This document shows, piece after piece, positions 9,505 to 23,070 of a stretch of DNA of 64,000 nt. The DNA is taken from positions 24,577-88,576 of the forward strand of contig MHZT01000015.1 of NCBI GenBank assembly GCA_001828855.1, written 5' to 3'. This DNA is from Rhodobacterales bacterium RIFCSPHIGHO2_02_FULL_62_130. Its GTDB lineage: Bacteria > Pseudomonadota > Alphaproteobacteria > Rhodobacterales > Rhodobacteraceae. The position numbers were made by a program, and so were the translations under genes. Numbering within the stretch: position 1 is the stretch's first letter; every line of letters begins with the position of its first letter. The notes beneath the pieces were generated by a model, which saw nothing but the letters and a program-made list of their open reading frames with translations, did no database searches and was not told where the DNA came from.

Positions 9505-9579
9505 GCCTCCGGCGGGGATATTTGGGCGGAGAGGATGGGGAAGCCATTTCATCTTGGCCCAAATACTCCCGCCGGAGGC
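9505..9579. repeat. Long imperfect inverted repeat of dispersed type
   Basis: Two 23-nt arms (9505-9527 and 9557-9579) match as inverted repeats at 21 of 23 positions, around a 29-nt core. Each arm carries the CCTCCGGCGGG...ATTTGGGC sequence. From memory, this theme recurs in intergenic DNA of many Rhodobacteraceae. It lies symmetrically between the two GGTGCGTGG hairpins. Confidence 0.7.
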
Positions 9580-9622
9580 TCCGGCTGTCGCATAGAGAGA
9601 TGATCTGTGATGTTATGGGTAA

Positions 9623-9643
9623 GGTGCGTGGTCTCCACGCACC
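9623..9643. terminator. GGTGCGTGG hairpin repeat, copy 2 / possible terminator
   Basis: GGTGCGTGG-TCT-CCACGCACC, the same stem as at 9440-9460, followed on the plus strand by TTTG. It lies 5 bp beyond the stop of the minus-strand lectin gene, so it may end transcripts from either side. Confidence 0.55.
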
Positions 9644-9648
9644 TTTGT

Positions 9649-9999
9649 TCATTCAACATCCCACGCATCATCATCGCGCACCGCGCCGATGGCCAGCCAG
9701 TCCGCCCGCACCCGTGCCACGCGCGTATCGCCCCAGGTGCGGAACACGATGTGGAAACCGGTCGCGGTGATCTTTTCTGCCAGAATATCGGCGCGTGCGT
9801 TGTGCTTGTGGTCCGTATCCCACATCCCGATCGACACCATCACCGAAGGCGGCTCCACAAACGCCTCTTTGAAGGTGATCATATGCCGGCTTTCGCGGTC
9901 GCCCTGCCCTGTCCACATCACCCCGCCATCGGCAAAATCCGAGAACAGGACGCGCGCGCCTTGCTGGATGCCCACCGATGCTGCCGCGATGCGTTTCAT
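9649..9999 (-). CDS. H-type lectin domain protein
   Basis: 116 residues from the ATG at 9999, preceded by GGAG. No signal peptide is evident. Residues ~40-110 fit the H-type lectin fold (PF09458, as in discoidin and snail agglutinin): an FKEAFVEPPSVMVSIGMWDTD strand region, then ITATGFHIVFRTWGDTRVAR and a closing WLAIG. In characterised members this domain binds GalNAc-type sugars; what the bacterial protein binds is unknown. It lies just downstream of the atp operon terminator, in the same direction. An in-frame upstream ATG at 10221 would overlap atpC and is rejected. Confidence 0.75.
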   Translation of the reverse strand: MKRIAAASVGIQQGARVLFSDFADGGVMWTGQGDRESRHMITFKEAFVEPPSVMVSIGMWDTDHKHNARADILAEKITATGFHIVFRTWGDTRVARVRADWLAIGAVRDDDAWDVE

Positions 10000-10054
10000 G
10001 CTACTCCGACCAATATTTGTGCAACCTAGCGGGTAATTCCGGCAAAAGAACGTC

Positions 10055-10086
10055 CAAAAAACAAAAAGCCCCGGCGAACCGGGGCT
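10055..10086 (-). terminator. Rho-independent terminator of the atp operon
   Basis: On the minus strand, AGCCCCGG-TTCG-CCGGGGCT (10086-10067) is followed by TTTTTGTTTTTTGG, 23 nt after the atpC stop. The stem is perfect and the loop is a stable UUCG tetraloop. Confidence 0.95.
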
Positions 10087-10108
10087 GATTGCAAAGATGT
10101 GATCCGTA

Positions 10109-10501
10109 TCAGTGACCCGTTGCCGCCCGCATTGCGGCCAGATCGGCGGCGGTTTTTTCCGCCACGTCCTTGTTGCCGCCAATCGCCGCCGCTGCGGTGA
10201 CATCTGCCACCAAAGCGTCAAGCAGCGCAGCCGTCACCTCTTCCACCGGGATCGCGCGTTCGGCCAGAACCGAGACGCCCGCCGCAGTGATCTCGGCAAA
10301 ACCGCCGGTCACGACAAAGGCCTTCGCCCCATCTGCCGCCAAGGCGCGCAGGATACCGGGGCGCAGGGTGGTGATGGTGGGGGCATGCCCCTCCATCGCC
10401 GTCAGGTCGCCATCGGCGCCCGGGATCTGCACTTCGGACGCCACCACGGAGGCAAGCCTGCGTTCGGGCGACACGAGATCGAATTGAAGCGTGCCAGCCA
10501 T
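10109..10501 (-). CDS. atpC: ATP synthase F1 epsilon subunit
   Basis: 130 residues. It is part of the rotor stalk and couples the gamma subunit to the c-ring; its C-terminal helices can inhibit the ATPase in related enzymes. The N-terminal beta-sandwich is clear ([18 protein letters not shown], then [26 protein letters not shown]). The C-terminal helical part is Ala-rich. It is the last gene of atpHAGDC, 9 bp after atpD and followed by a strong terminator. Confidence 0.96.
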   Translation of the reverse strand: MAGTLQFDLVSPERRLASVVASEVQIPGADGDLTAMEGHAPTITTLRPGILRALAADGAKAFVVTGGFAEITAAGVSVLAERAIPVEEVTAALLDALVADVTAAAAIGGNKDVAEKTAADLAAMRAATGH

Positions 10502-10510
10502 GATGCCTCC

Positions 10511-12837
<2,327 letters not shown>

Positions 12838-12860
12838 GCGTTATCTCCCCTGCCCCGCCC

Positions 12861-14399
12861 TCAGGCGAAGTCTTTCGCGAAAGCGGCGATCTCGGCTTTG
12901 ATGGCTTTCTCCAGATCGCCCGCAACTTTGCGGTCGTTCACGGTGATGTCTTCCAGCAAGGCCTTGCCCGTCGTGCGAAGATGCTTCAGCAGACCTGCTT
13001 CAAACCGGCCGATATCCTTCACGGCAACCTTGTCCAGCGCACCAGAGGTGCCGGCATAGATCACGCAAACGATTTCCGCGTTGGTCATCGGCGAATACTG
13101 GTTCTGCTTCATCAGCTCGGTCAGGCGCGCACCACGGTTCAGCAGCGCTTGGGTCGAGGCGTCAAGGTCGGAACCGAACTGGGCGAATGCCGCCATTTCG
13201 CGGTACTGCGCCAGCTCCAGCTTCACCTTGCCAGCCACCGACTTCATGGCGTTGGTTTGTGCCGAAGAACCCACGCGCGAAACCGACAGACCGGTGTTCA
13301 CAGCAGGGCGGATGCCTTGGTAGAACAGTTCGGTTTCGAGGAAGATCTGGCCGTCGGTGATCGAGATCACGTTCGTCGGGATAAACGCCGACACGTCGCC
13401 GCCCTGGGTTTCGATGATCGGCAAAGCCGTCAGCGAGCCAGCACCGAAATCTTCGTTCAGCTTGGCCGAACGCTCCAGCAGGCGGGAGTGCAGGTAGAAC
13501 ACGTCGCCCGGATAGGCTTCACGTCCCGGCGGACGGCGCAGCAACAGCGACATCTGACGGTAAGCAACGGCCTGCTTGGACAAATCATCATAGATGATCA
13601 GCGCATGGCGGCCATTGTCACGGAAGAATTCTGCCATTGCGGTTGCGGCATAGGGTGCCAGAAACTGCATCGGGGCCGGGTCCGAAGCGGTTGCCGCCAC
13701 CACGATGGTGTAGTCAATCGCGCCGGTTTCTTCCAGTTTCTTCACCAACTGTGCCACGGTCGAACGCTTCTGACCGATAGCAACGTAGATGCAGTACAGC
13801 TTCTTCGACTCGTCGTCGCCAGCAGCCTCGTTGTAGGACTTCTGGTTCAGAATGGTGTCCAGCGCCACGGCGGTCTTGCCGGTCTGACGGTCACCGATGA
13901 TCAGTTCGCGCTGGCCACGGCCAACCGGGATCATGGCGTCAACGGCTTTCAGGCCGGTTGCCATCGGCTGGTGAACCGATTTGCGCGGAATGATGCCCGG
14001 TGCCTTGACGTCGGCCACGCGACGCTCGGTTGCTGCAATCGGACCTTTGCCGTCAATCGGGTTGCCCAGACCGTCCACAACGCGACCCAGCAGGGCGTTG
14101 CCAGCCGGAACGTCCACGATGGACTTGGTGCGTTTGACAACGTCACCTTCCTTGATGTCCTGGTCGGAACCGAAGATCACGACGCCGACGTTGTCGACTT
14201 CGAGGTTCAGCGCCATGCCGCGGATACCGCCGGGGAATTCCACCATTTCACCGGCCTGAACATTGTCCAGCCCGTAAACGCGCGCAATACCGTCGCCTAC
14301 CGACAACACGCGGCCAACTTCGGCCACTTCGGCATCTTTGCCAAAGTTCTTGATCTGCTCTTTGAGGATCGCAGAGATCTCAGCAGCTTGGATACCCAT
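12861..14399 (-). CDS. atpA: ATP synthase F1 alpha subunit
   Basis: 512 residues, the non-catalytic nucleotide-binding subunit of the hexamer. The Walker A GDRQTGKT spans residues 169-176; [17 protein letters not shown] holds the Walker B strand, and the arginine-finger region [10 protein letters not shown] is present. Its ATG directly abuts the atpH stop, showing tight coupling. Confidence 0.99.
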   Translation of the reverse strand: MGIQAAEISAILKEQIKNFGKDAEVAEVGRVLSVGDGIARVYGLDNVQAGEMVEFPGGIRGMALNLEVDNVGVVIFGSDQDIKEGDVVKRTKSIVDVPAGNALLGRVVDGLGNPIDGKGPIAATERRVADVKAPGIIPRKSVHQPMATGLKAVDAMIPVGRGQRELIIGDRQTGKTAVALDTILNQKSYNEAAGDDESKKLYCIYVAIGQKRSTVAQLVKKLEETGAIDYTIVVAATASDPAPMQFLAPYAATAMAEFFRDNGRHALIIYDDLSKQAVAYRQMSLLLRRPPGREAYPGDVFYLHSRLLERSAKLNEDFGAGSLTALPIIETQGGDVSAFIPTNVISITDGQIFLETELFYQGIRPAVNTGLSVSRVGSSAQTNAMKSVAGKVKLELAQYREMAAFAQFGSDLDASTQALLNRGARLTELMKQNQYSPMTNAEIVCVIYAGTSGALDKVAVKDIGRFEAGLLKHLRTTGKALLEDITVNDRKVAGDLEKAIKAEIAAFAKDFA

Positions 14400-14960
14400 T
14401 TATCCGACCTCTTTCATTGAATTCTGAAGGGCTGCGAGCTTGGCCTTGACCGAGGTGTCGATCATGACCGAGCCGAGCTTGACGACGAGACCGCCGATGA
14501 GGCTTTCATCAACAGTGGTGTTCAGTTTCACATCCTTGCCGACGCTGGCTTTCAGCGCAGCGGCAAGTTTCGATGCCTGCTCGGCGGACAGAACCGAGGC
14601 CGAGGTGACATCAGCCGTCACTTCACCTTTTTCGTCCGCGATGCGGGATTTCAGGTTGGCCACCAGTTGCGGCAGCACAAAAAGCCTGCGCTTCGAAGCC
14701 ATCAGTGCCAGCGTATTGGCAGTGGTGGTCGAAAGCTTCAGCGCGGCCGCAACAGCGGCAATCGCACGGGCCTGATCGTCACGCGCCACGACGGGCGATG
14801 CGATCACGTCGCGCAGATCGGCACTGGCGCCCAGCGCTGCCCCGATTGCATCGGCATCGGCTTCAAGCGCGCCTAGGCCTTTTTCTTCTTTGGCAATCTC
14901 GAACAAAGCCTGCGCGTAGCGCGAGGCGATCCCCAAGGATATCGAAGCTGGTTCGGACAC
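14400..14960 (-). CDS. atpH: ATP synthase F1 delta subunit
   Basis: 186 residues from the GTG at 14960, giving [23 protein letters not shown], the usual OSCP/delta N-terminus; AAGGGAT precedes it. Upstream in-frame ATGs would add up to 40 residues of Arg/Cys-rich sequence unlike the family. The C-terminal domain carries the expected [15 protein letters not shown] signature. Delta forms the peripheral stalk cap linking F1 to subunit b. It is the first gene of atpHAGDC; the F0 genes are not in the window, as usual in Rhodobacterales. Confidence 0.96.
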   Translation of the reverse strand: MSEPASISLGIASRYAQALFEIAKEEKGLGALEADADAIGAALGASADLRDVIASPVVARDDQARAIAAVAAALKLSTTTANTLALMASKRRLFVLPQLVANLKSRIADEKGEVTADVTSASVLSAEQASKLAAALKASVGKDVKLNTTVDESLIGGLVVKLGSVMIDTSVKAKLAALQNSMKEVG

Positions 14961-15058
14961 GTCATCCCTTCCGCTGTCTTTGACCCGTTTCATGCCTCGT
15001 GCGGGACACATCCCGACCGGGGCGCAAGCAAGGTGCATGCGTCTTTCGATTTGGCGCG

Positions 15059-15087
15059 TCTCTAGCAGACGCTTGCCCACCCCGCAA
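15059..15087 (-). promoter_or_regulatory. Candidate promoter of the atp operon
   Basis: The 14961-15306 spacer (346 bp) between atpH and the methyltransferase gene has no credible gene. On the minus strand it shows TTGCGG (15087-15082), 17 nt, then TAGAGA (15064-15059), about 90 bp before the atpH start. The boxes are moderate matches with ideal spacing. Nothing else recognisable was seen in this spacer. Confidence 0.4.
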
Positions 15088-15306
15088 CCTGTAAGGCTGC
15101 GCTTTTTCGATGTCTGCCATGCGGCATTTAGGGGTGTTAGCGCTGCATCCTGCGCTCTGCGGCGTTCTGTCTGGATTTCCGGCGCAAAAAGCGGTGCAAA
15201 GCCAAGAATCGCGCCCTGAACTGGCCCCCGCCACGGGTCATTGTCCGCAATCCCGCGCCAATGGCCCGAACAGTTACTTCAGCCACGGGCCGGCCCTATG
15301 CTGCCC

Positions 15307-16056
15307 CTAACGCTGGCGCGGGCTTGGCACCGCCGCGCCCACCCCTTCCAGCACGCGCAACGGACGGCGCACCCGCGCACCCAATCCGCCCCGCGTCGGC
15401 GCATAGACCTGCTTTGACACCTCGACCATCAGCACACCCCCTGCCAGCCACGGCAGACGATGGCCGAAACTCTCCCAGAAGGCCGAGGTCCGCAGCCAGA
15501 ACCGCCCCTCGGACGGCGGGGCGAACAGCGATGTCATGCTGCGTTCGGGCGTAAAGCCATGCTTTTTCAACTGCGCCTCAAGCTGCCCCGGCGTGTAGGG
15601 GCGGCCAAAGCCAAAGGGCGTGCCATCCCGCCGCGCCCAAAGCCCCGCACGGTTCGGCACGATAAACAGCGCCCGCCCCCCCGGCCCCAGCACGCGATGC
15701 GCCTCATCCAGCACCGCCGCCGGATTGTCCGAGGTTTCCAGCCCGTGCATGATCACCAAGCGGTCCACATGCCCCGTTGCAAGCGGCCACAGGGTTTCCT
15801 CGCACAGCACAGACACATTCTCCATGCCCGCAGGCCAAGGCATCACGCCCTGCGGTCCCGGCATCAACCCGATCACCCGCCGCGCCTCGGACAGATAGGG
15901 GCGCAGCAGCGGCACCGCAAAGCCGAACCCAGCCACCGTCTGCCCCGGCGCGGGTGGCCACAGCTTTTCCACCTGCCCCCGAATAGCCCGCTGCGCCACC
16001 CGCCCCAACTGGGTCCGGTAGTAGAAATTGCGCAGATCAAGCACATCCAGATGCAT
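15307..16056 (-). CDS. SAM-dependent methyltransferase (type 11-like)
   Basis: 249 residues. The SAM-binding domain is degenerate but readable: [15 protein letters not shown] (motif I region), [39 protein letters not shown] (motifs II-III, with the LGPGG loop). The C-terminal region ([18 protein letters not shown], then VYAPTRGG) is shared by an alphaproteobacterial group often found next to gloB, as here in divergent orientation. The substrate is unknown. The glycine-rich motif I lacks the usual Asp/Glu-x-Gly-x-Gly form. Confidence 0.85.
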   Translation of the reverse strand: MHLDVLDLRNFYYRTQLGRVAQRAIRGQVEKLWPPAPGQTVAGFGFAVPLLRPYLSEARRVIGLMPGPQGVMPWPAGMENVSVLCEETLWPLATGHVDRLVIMHGLETSDNPAAVLDEAHRVLGPGGRALFIVPNRAGLWARRDGTPFGFGRPYTPGQLEAQLKKHGFTPERSMTSLFAPPSEGRFWLRTSAFWESFGHRLPWLAGGVLMVEVSKQVYAPTRGGLGARVRRPLRVLEGVGAAVPSPRQR

Positions 16057-16227
16057 TGCGGCCCAAAGCCCCTATGGTCATTCTGCCGCGATCATAGCAA
16101 CCCAAAGCCCCAACGCCATGCCCGATCCAGCCGCACCGCAGCAAATGCGGATAATTCGCGGGGAATCGCACCGATTGCGGCCCGCCCGCCTTTGCGCCAC
16201 CCTAAGCCAAACCCGAAAGGCCGCCCC

Positions 16228-16995
16228 ATGACGCTTGAACTTGTCACCATCCCCTGCCGCACCGACAACTACGCCTACCTGCTGCATGATGCAGCCTCCG
16301 GCGACACCGCCCTGATCGACGCGCCCGAAGCCGCACCCATCCTGACCGCCCTGCAAACGCGCGGCTGGACCCTGCGCCAGATCCTGATCACCCACCACCA
16401 CGGTGACCATATCGAGGCCGTCCCCGAACTGGTCGCCGCCACCGGCGCGCAAGTCCTTGGCGCAAAGGCCGACGCCCACCGCCTGCCCCCCCTGACCCGC
16501 GCCCTGACCGAAGGCGACACCGTGCAGGTCGGCCCCGAATCCGCCCAAGTCATCGACGTCTCCGGCCACACCCTTGGCCACATCGCCTTCCACTTCCCCG
16601 AGAGCCGCTACGCCTTCACCGCCGACAGCCTGATGGCGGGGGGCTGTGGCCGCCTGTTCGAAGGCACGCCCGCCCAGATGTGGCACAGCCTGTCGAAACT
16701 GGCCGCCCTGCCCCCCGAAACCCTGATCTGCTCGGGCCACGAATACACCGCCTCGAACCTGCGCTTCGCCACCACGATCGAGCCTCAGAACGAAGCCCTT
16801 CTCTCCCGCATCGCCCGCGTCACCACCGCCCGCGCCGAAAACCGCGCCACCGTCCCCTCGCGCCTCTCCGGCGAATTGGCGACCAACCCTTTTCTGCGCG
16901 CCAATCTGCCCCATATAAAGGCATTACTGGGCCTGCCCGATGCCCCCGACGCCGCCGTCTTTGCCGAAATCCGCGCCCGCAAGGACAAGTTCTGA
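16228..16995 (+). CDS. gloB: Hydroxyacylglutathione hydrolase (glyoxalase II)
   Basis: 255 residues. The enzyme hydrolyses S-lactoylglutathione to lactate and glutathione, the second step of methylglyoxal detoxification. The metallo-beta-lactamase metal motif is THHHGDH (His56, His58, Asp60, His61), followed by later ligands in SGHTLGH, FTADSLMAGGCGR and CSGHEYT. The C-terminal glutathione-binding helical domain ends in RARKDKF. The start at 16228 (MTLELVTIPCRTDNYAYLL) is the family start; the open frame upstream has no homologous character. Confidence 0.97.
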   Translation: MTLELVTIPCRTDNYAYLLHDAASGDTALIDAPEAAPILTALQTRGWTLRQILITHHHGDHIEAVPELVAATGAQVLGAKADAHRLPPLTRALTEGDTVQVGPESAQVIDVSGHTLGHIAFHFPESRYAFTADSLMAGGCGRLFEGTPAQMWHSLSKLAALPPETLICSGHEYTASNLRFATTIEPQNEALLSRIARVTTARAENRATVPSRLSGELATNPFLRANLPHIKALLGLPDAPDAAVFAEIRARKDKF

Positions 16996-17166
16996 CCCCA
17001 AACCGCGCCCCGCCGATCACATTTTGTGCCAAGCGCACAAACAAACCGAAATCTTGCCGATTTAGGGCTTGAAGATCGCGGAATAAAACCGATCCTTAAT
17101 CTTACGAGGCCATGGTGGGAACGGGCCAACAGCCCCTCCGACCCGCAGGACAGGAGCACGAAAACA

Positions 17167-19488
<2,322 letters not shown>

Positions 19489-19509
19489 TCCGGCCAAGCC
19501 GCAAACCAG

Positions 19510-19538
19510 CCCCAAGCGCCCCGCGCTTGGGGTTTTTC
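19510..19538 (+). terminator. Rho-independent terminator after clpA
   Basis: Perfect 9-bp stem CCCCAAGCG / CGCTTGGGG (19510-19518, 19524-19532), then TTTTTC, 21 nt after the clpA stop. Confidence 0.93.
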
Positions 19539-19669
19539 TTTGCCTGACAGGGCGGGGAAAACGGGACAACCAGAGATGCCAAGACTCGCGCAAAGGTTAA
19601 AAACCCCTTAACGAGACCACCCTAAGCCATTGATTTCAAAGCATAAAAAACGGTCCCGAGTTGGAACCG

Positions 19670-21229
19670 CTACCTCTCGGTCAGCTTCAACTCAATCCGC
19701 CGGTTCTGCGCCCGCGCGGTCGGATCATCCCCCGCCGCAACCGGCTGATACTCGCCAAACCCCGTCGCCGCCAACCGCTGCGGCGGAAATCCCAACCCGT
19801 CCTGCATGAACCGCACCACCGACAGCGCCCGCGCCTGCGAAAGCTGCCAGTTATCCGCAAACTCCCCCGTCCCCGACAGCGGCACATTATCGGTATGCCC
19901 GTCCACGCGGATGATCCAGTCTATCGAAGGCGGGATCTGCCCCGCCACCTCGTTCAAAATCTCGACCACCCCCGCAATCTGCGCCTGCCCCTCGGGAGCC
20001 AGATCGGCGGAACCGGGATTGAACAGCACCTCGGACGAGAACACAAAGCGGTCCCCGACCACCCGCACCCCTTCGCGCCCATCCAGAAGCTGCGAAAGCT
20101 GGCCGAAGAATTCAGAGCGGAACTTGGCCAGATCGGCATTCTCGGCCTGCAGCCGCGCCCGTTCCGCCGCCTCCATCTCGGCCCGCTTCTTCTGCTCCTG
20201 TGCCACCTGCGCCAAAGCCGCGTTCAACTGGCTTCCCAGCGCCTCGATCTGCACCTTTGCCTCGGCATCCTTTGCGGCAGAGGAATCCAGCACCGCTTGC
20301 AACGCCCCCAGTTGCGACCGCAGCGCCGCAATCTGTTCGTTCAGCAGCGCCATTTTCCGCGCAGCCTCTACAGATTTTGACTGTTCCGCCGTCAGCGCCG
20401 TCTCCGCCGCAGCCAACAGCGCCGCCTTCTGATCCGCCGCCTCCGCCTGCGTCTGCGCCGCCGCCAGCAAGGTCAGCGTCTCCTCGGCCTTGCGGCGCTG
20501 CTCCTCAAGCGCCAGCGTCATCGCAATCATCTCGTCATCCGAGTCTTTCAGCTTGGCCCGCAGCGCCTCAAGTGCGGCCTGATCAACCAACCGCGCCGCC
20601 TCCGCCTCGGTCAACTCCGCCTGAGCCGCATCGCCCCGGCTTCGCAAATCCGCAATCAAAGTCTCCAAAGCCTCGCGCCGCGCCGCCGCCAGCCGTGCCG
20701 CCTCGGCACCGGCGTCAATCTCGGACCGCGCCTTGGCGATGGCCAGATCCAGCGCCTCTTTCTCGGACAAAAGCTGCGCCTGCGCCGCCTGCAAATCGCT
20801 GACCTCACCCCGCGCAGCGTCGCGTTCGGCCAAAAGGCTGGCGACCTGCGCCTCGAAACTGGCAATCCTGCCCTGCGCCTCTGCCAATTCGCCCTCGCGC
20901 GCCGAAAGCTGGCCGGTCAGCGTGGCAATCAGCGCCGATTGTTCCTCGCCCTTGGCCTGCGCGGCGGTCAGGCTGGCGGACAAACTGCCCACCTCGGCCT
21001 GCAAGGCATCGGCGCGCTGGCGTTCAAGCCCGAGGGCATCTGCCAGACCGGCGACCTGCGCGGTCAACTCATCCAGTTCCGAGGTCTGCGTGGTGATGGT
21101 TTCGCGCAGCACCGATTGCATGACGGTAAAGATCGTCAGCACGAACATCAGCACCATCAGCAGGGTCGTCACCGCATCGACGAACCCCGGCCAGATCATC
21201 GACGAGTCGCGCTTGCGACGCAGAGCCAT
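19670..21229 (-). CDS. MotB/OmpA-like protein with long coiled coil
   Basis: 519 residues. One transmembrane helix at about 12-35 (PGFVDAVTTLLMVLMFVLTIF) carries an Asp placed like the proton-binding Asp of MotB/ExbD/TolR. Residues ~45-355 are a near-continuous Ala/Glu/Gln/Leu-rich coiled coil. Residues ~370-519 form an OmpA-type peptidoglycan-binding domain (IDWIIRVDGHTDNVP, NWQLSQARALSVVRFMQ, RRIELKLTE). It probably pairs with the ExbB-like protein encoded 2 bp upstream to form an ion-driven stator anchored to the wall. The architecture resembles ZorB but with a much longer coil; no flagellar genes are nearby. Confidence 0.85.
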   Translation of the reverse strand: MALRRKRDSSMIWPGFVDAVTTLLMVLMFVLTIFTVMQSVLRETITTQTSELDELTAQVAGLADALGLERQRADALQAEVGSLSASLTAAQAKGEEQSALIATLTGQLSAREGELAEAQGRIASFEAQVASLLAERDAARGEVSDLQAAQAQLLSEKEALDLAIAKARSEIDAGAEAARLAAARREALETLIADLRSRGDAAQAELTEAEAARLVDQAALEALRAKLKDSDDEMIAMTLALEEQRRKAEETLTLLAAAQTQAEAADQKAALLAAAETALTAEQSKSVEAARKMALLNEQIAALRSQLGALQAVLDSSAAKDAEAKVQIEALGSQLNAALAQVAQEQKKRAEMEAAERARLQAENADLAKFRSEFFGQLSQLLDGREGVRVVGDRFVFSSEVLFNPGSADLAPEGQAQIAGVVEILNEVAGQIPPSIDWIIRVDGHTDNVPLSGTGEFADNWQLSQARALSVVRFMQDGLGFPPQRLAATGFGEYQPVAAGDDPTARAQNRRIELKLTER

Positions 21230-21231
21230 GG

Positions 21232-22425
21232 TCAGCGCCCTGCCGAAGGGTCGCGCAGGGCTTGGCGCAAGGTATTGGTCAGCGTGGCAATATCGCCACG
21301 CAGATCGGTGATGCTTTCTTGCCGCCCCGCCGAGATTTCTTCAAGGATACGAAGCAGTTGCACATCAATCGACCGCAAGCGCATCCGGCTTTCGGCATCC
21401 GATTGCGCGGCGCTGTCGGCCCCCGTCAAGGCCGCGATCAAACGATCCTGCCCTTCGGCGATGCGGGTCAGCACCTTGGTCTGCCCCGACTCGGCGGTGA
21501 TGCGTTTGGACAATTTGTCCACAGCCGCCGTCAGCAGATCAAGGCTTTCTTCCACCCCGGCGCGGTTGGATTCGGACTGGGCGTAAAGCGTTTGCAGCAC
21601 GTCAAGCTGGCCGGTCAGATGGTCCAGCACCGCCGAAACCGTCCCGCCTTCGCCGCTGTCGGAATCACCACTGGAGAAGCCGACGCGGGTGATCGAGGAC
21701 AGCCATTCCTCAAGCTCACGGGCAAAACGGTTCTGTCCGTGGCTGGCGAACAACTCCAGCAGCCCCACCACCAAAGATCCGGCCAGCCCCAGAAGCGAGG
21801 ACGAAAACGCCGTTCCCATCCCGCCCAACTGGCTTTCCAGACCCGTCATCAGCTTGCCGAACACCTCAAGCCCCGTCTCGCCCTCTTGCGGGGCCAGCGA
21901 GCGGATGGTTTCGACAACGGCGGGAACCGTGGTGGCAAGCCCGTAAAAGGTTCCCAAAAGGCCAAGGAAAACCAGAAGGTTAACCAGATAGCGCGTGATA
22001 TCTCGCGCCTCGTCGATCCGCGTTTCGACCGATTCAAGGATCGAGCGCGAGGCCGAGGAGGAAATCTGCATCTTGGCGGCGCGGCTACGCAGCAGTTGCG
22101 CCAAAGGGGCCAGCAGGCGCGGCGGCGCAACATCTTCGGAGCCGGCCTCGTGGCGGGCAAAGGATTCGATCCAGCTGACCGATTGCACAAGGATCAGCAC
22201 TTGCCAAAAACAGGTGACCACACCCAGCGCAAAGACCAGCGTGATAAAGCCGTTCAACAGCGGGTTGGTCGCAATGATACCAAGCACGGTTTCATGGATC
22301 AGCCACGCCCCCGACGCCACCAGCGCACAGGCCAACAACATGGTGACAATTTGCCGGATCGGCTGGCTAAACAGGGTGGTTTCGTCGGCCTTGGGGCGTT
22401 CCATCCGGCGGTTCTGCCTCTTCAT
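21232..22425 (-). CDS. MotA/TolQ/ExbB-like inner-membrane protein
   Basis: 397 residues from the ATG at 22425; the ATG at 22404 is an alternative. Hydrophobic segments lie at about 22-46 (IRQIVTMLLACALVASGAWL), 56-80 (GFITLVFALGVVTCFWQVLIL) and in the MotA/ExbB core (YLVNLLVFLGLLGTFYGLATTV and MGTAFSSSLLGLAGSLVVGLLELF). The core is the proton-channel signature of the MotA/TolQ/ExbB family. A soluble tail of ~150 residues follows, including a helical LTAAVDKLSKRITAESGQ stretch. It is translationally close-coupled to the MotB-like gene (2 bp gap). The role is unknown; it is not adjacent to tol, ton or flagellar genes. Confidence 0.82.
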   Translation of the reverse strand: MKRQNRRMERPKADETTLFSQPIRQIVTMLLACALVASGAWLIHETVLGIIATNPLLNGFITLVFALGVVTCFWQVLILVQSVSWIESFARHEAGSEDVAPPRLLAPLAQLLRSRAAKMQISSSASRSILESVETRIDEARDITRYLVNLLVFLGLLGTFYGLATTVPAVVETIRSLAPQEGETGLEVFGKLMTGLESQLGGMGTAFSSSLLGLAGSLVVGLLELFASHGQNRFARELEEWLSSITRVGFSSGDSDSGEGGTVSAVLDHLTGQLDVLQTLYAQSESNRAGVEESLDLLTAAVDKLSKRITAESGQTKVLTRIAEGQDRLIAALTGADSAAQSDAESRMRLRSIDVQLLRILEEISAGRQESITDLRGDIATLTNTLRQALRDPSAGR

Positions 22426-22479
22426 TCTGCTCTGGCGCAACCATAGCAGCCAGCCAGCGGCTGCCAAGTAAAACCCGCC

Positions 22480-23010
22480 TTACAGCCCGCGCACCCGCGC
22501 GGCCAGCCAGTTCAGATCGGCATCGGCTATGCCCAGTTCGGCCAGATGCGCGGCGGTGGCGAAAAGGTAATCGCGGTTTGGCCCGCGCCCGCCCACGGCC
22601 CGCGCTATGATATGGGCCTGCGCCTCAAGCGCCATGCCGCCGCAATATTGCACATGGTCGGGATCAATCACAAAGGCCAAGGCAGTAACCTGCCCGCCAT
22701 CCGCAAGATCAACCGGCAGGTGCCGCTCCAGATAGGCCGACGAGATCAACTCGCGCTCGCGCAGCGCGGCCAGCGTTTCGGCCTCGGCCCCCGCTTGTAC
22801 GCGGAACGCCACCCCGTCACAGACCGCCCCTGCCGCCTGATCCAAGGCCAGCACCAATCCGGGCGCGGTTTCGGTGCCGCGATGGTGGATCGAATGCATG
22901 CAAAAACTGCGGTGCCAGCCCTGCAACCGGGCAATCTGACGCTCGGCCACCGGAAACTCGGGGTTCCAGATCAGCGACCCATATCCGAAAATCCAAAGCG
23001 GTGCTGGCAT
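22480..23010 (-). CDS. ChaC-like gamma-glutamylcyclotransferase
   Basis: 176 residues, the ChaC size. The enzyme family degrades glutathione to 5-oxoproline and Cys-Gly. The substrate-loop signature GYGSLIWNP is at residues 9-17, followed by the conserved GWHRSFCMHS, HRGTETAPGLVLAL and a Glu-containing RERELISSAYLER region that fits the catalytic glutamate. The C-terminal GPNRDYLFATAAHLAELGI is typical. It lies 55 bp upstream of the ExbB-like gene in the same direction; co-transcription is possible but no functional link is evident. Confidence 0.93.
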   Translation of the reverse strand: MPAPLWIFGYGSLIWNPEFPVAERQIARLQGWHRSFCMHSIHHRGTETAPGLVLALDQAAGAVCDGVAFRVQAGAEAETLAALRERELISSAYLERHLPVDLADGGQVTALAFVIDPDHVQYCGGMALEAQAHIIARAVGGRGPNRDYLFATAAHLAELGIADADLNWLAARVRGL

Positions 23011-23070
23011 CTGCTGGCCCTCCTGTTTTCGCAGGTGTAAGCACGGAAAATGGCAAAGGAAAGGGTCGGC

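Noticed and set aside
14962..15234. A 90-codon minus-strand frame upstream of atpH
   Set aside because: Its Arg/Cys/Pro-rich product has no motif; the segment is better read as promoter and leader.
19670..22425. Complete Zorya defence system
   Set aside because: Only a ZorAB-like pair is present; the flanking genes are clpA and a ChaC-like gene, with no nuclease or helicase partner.
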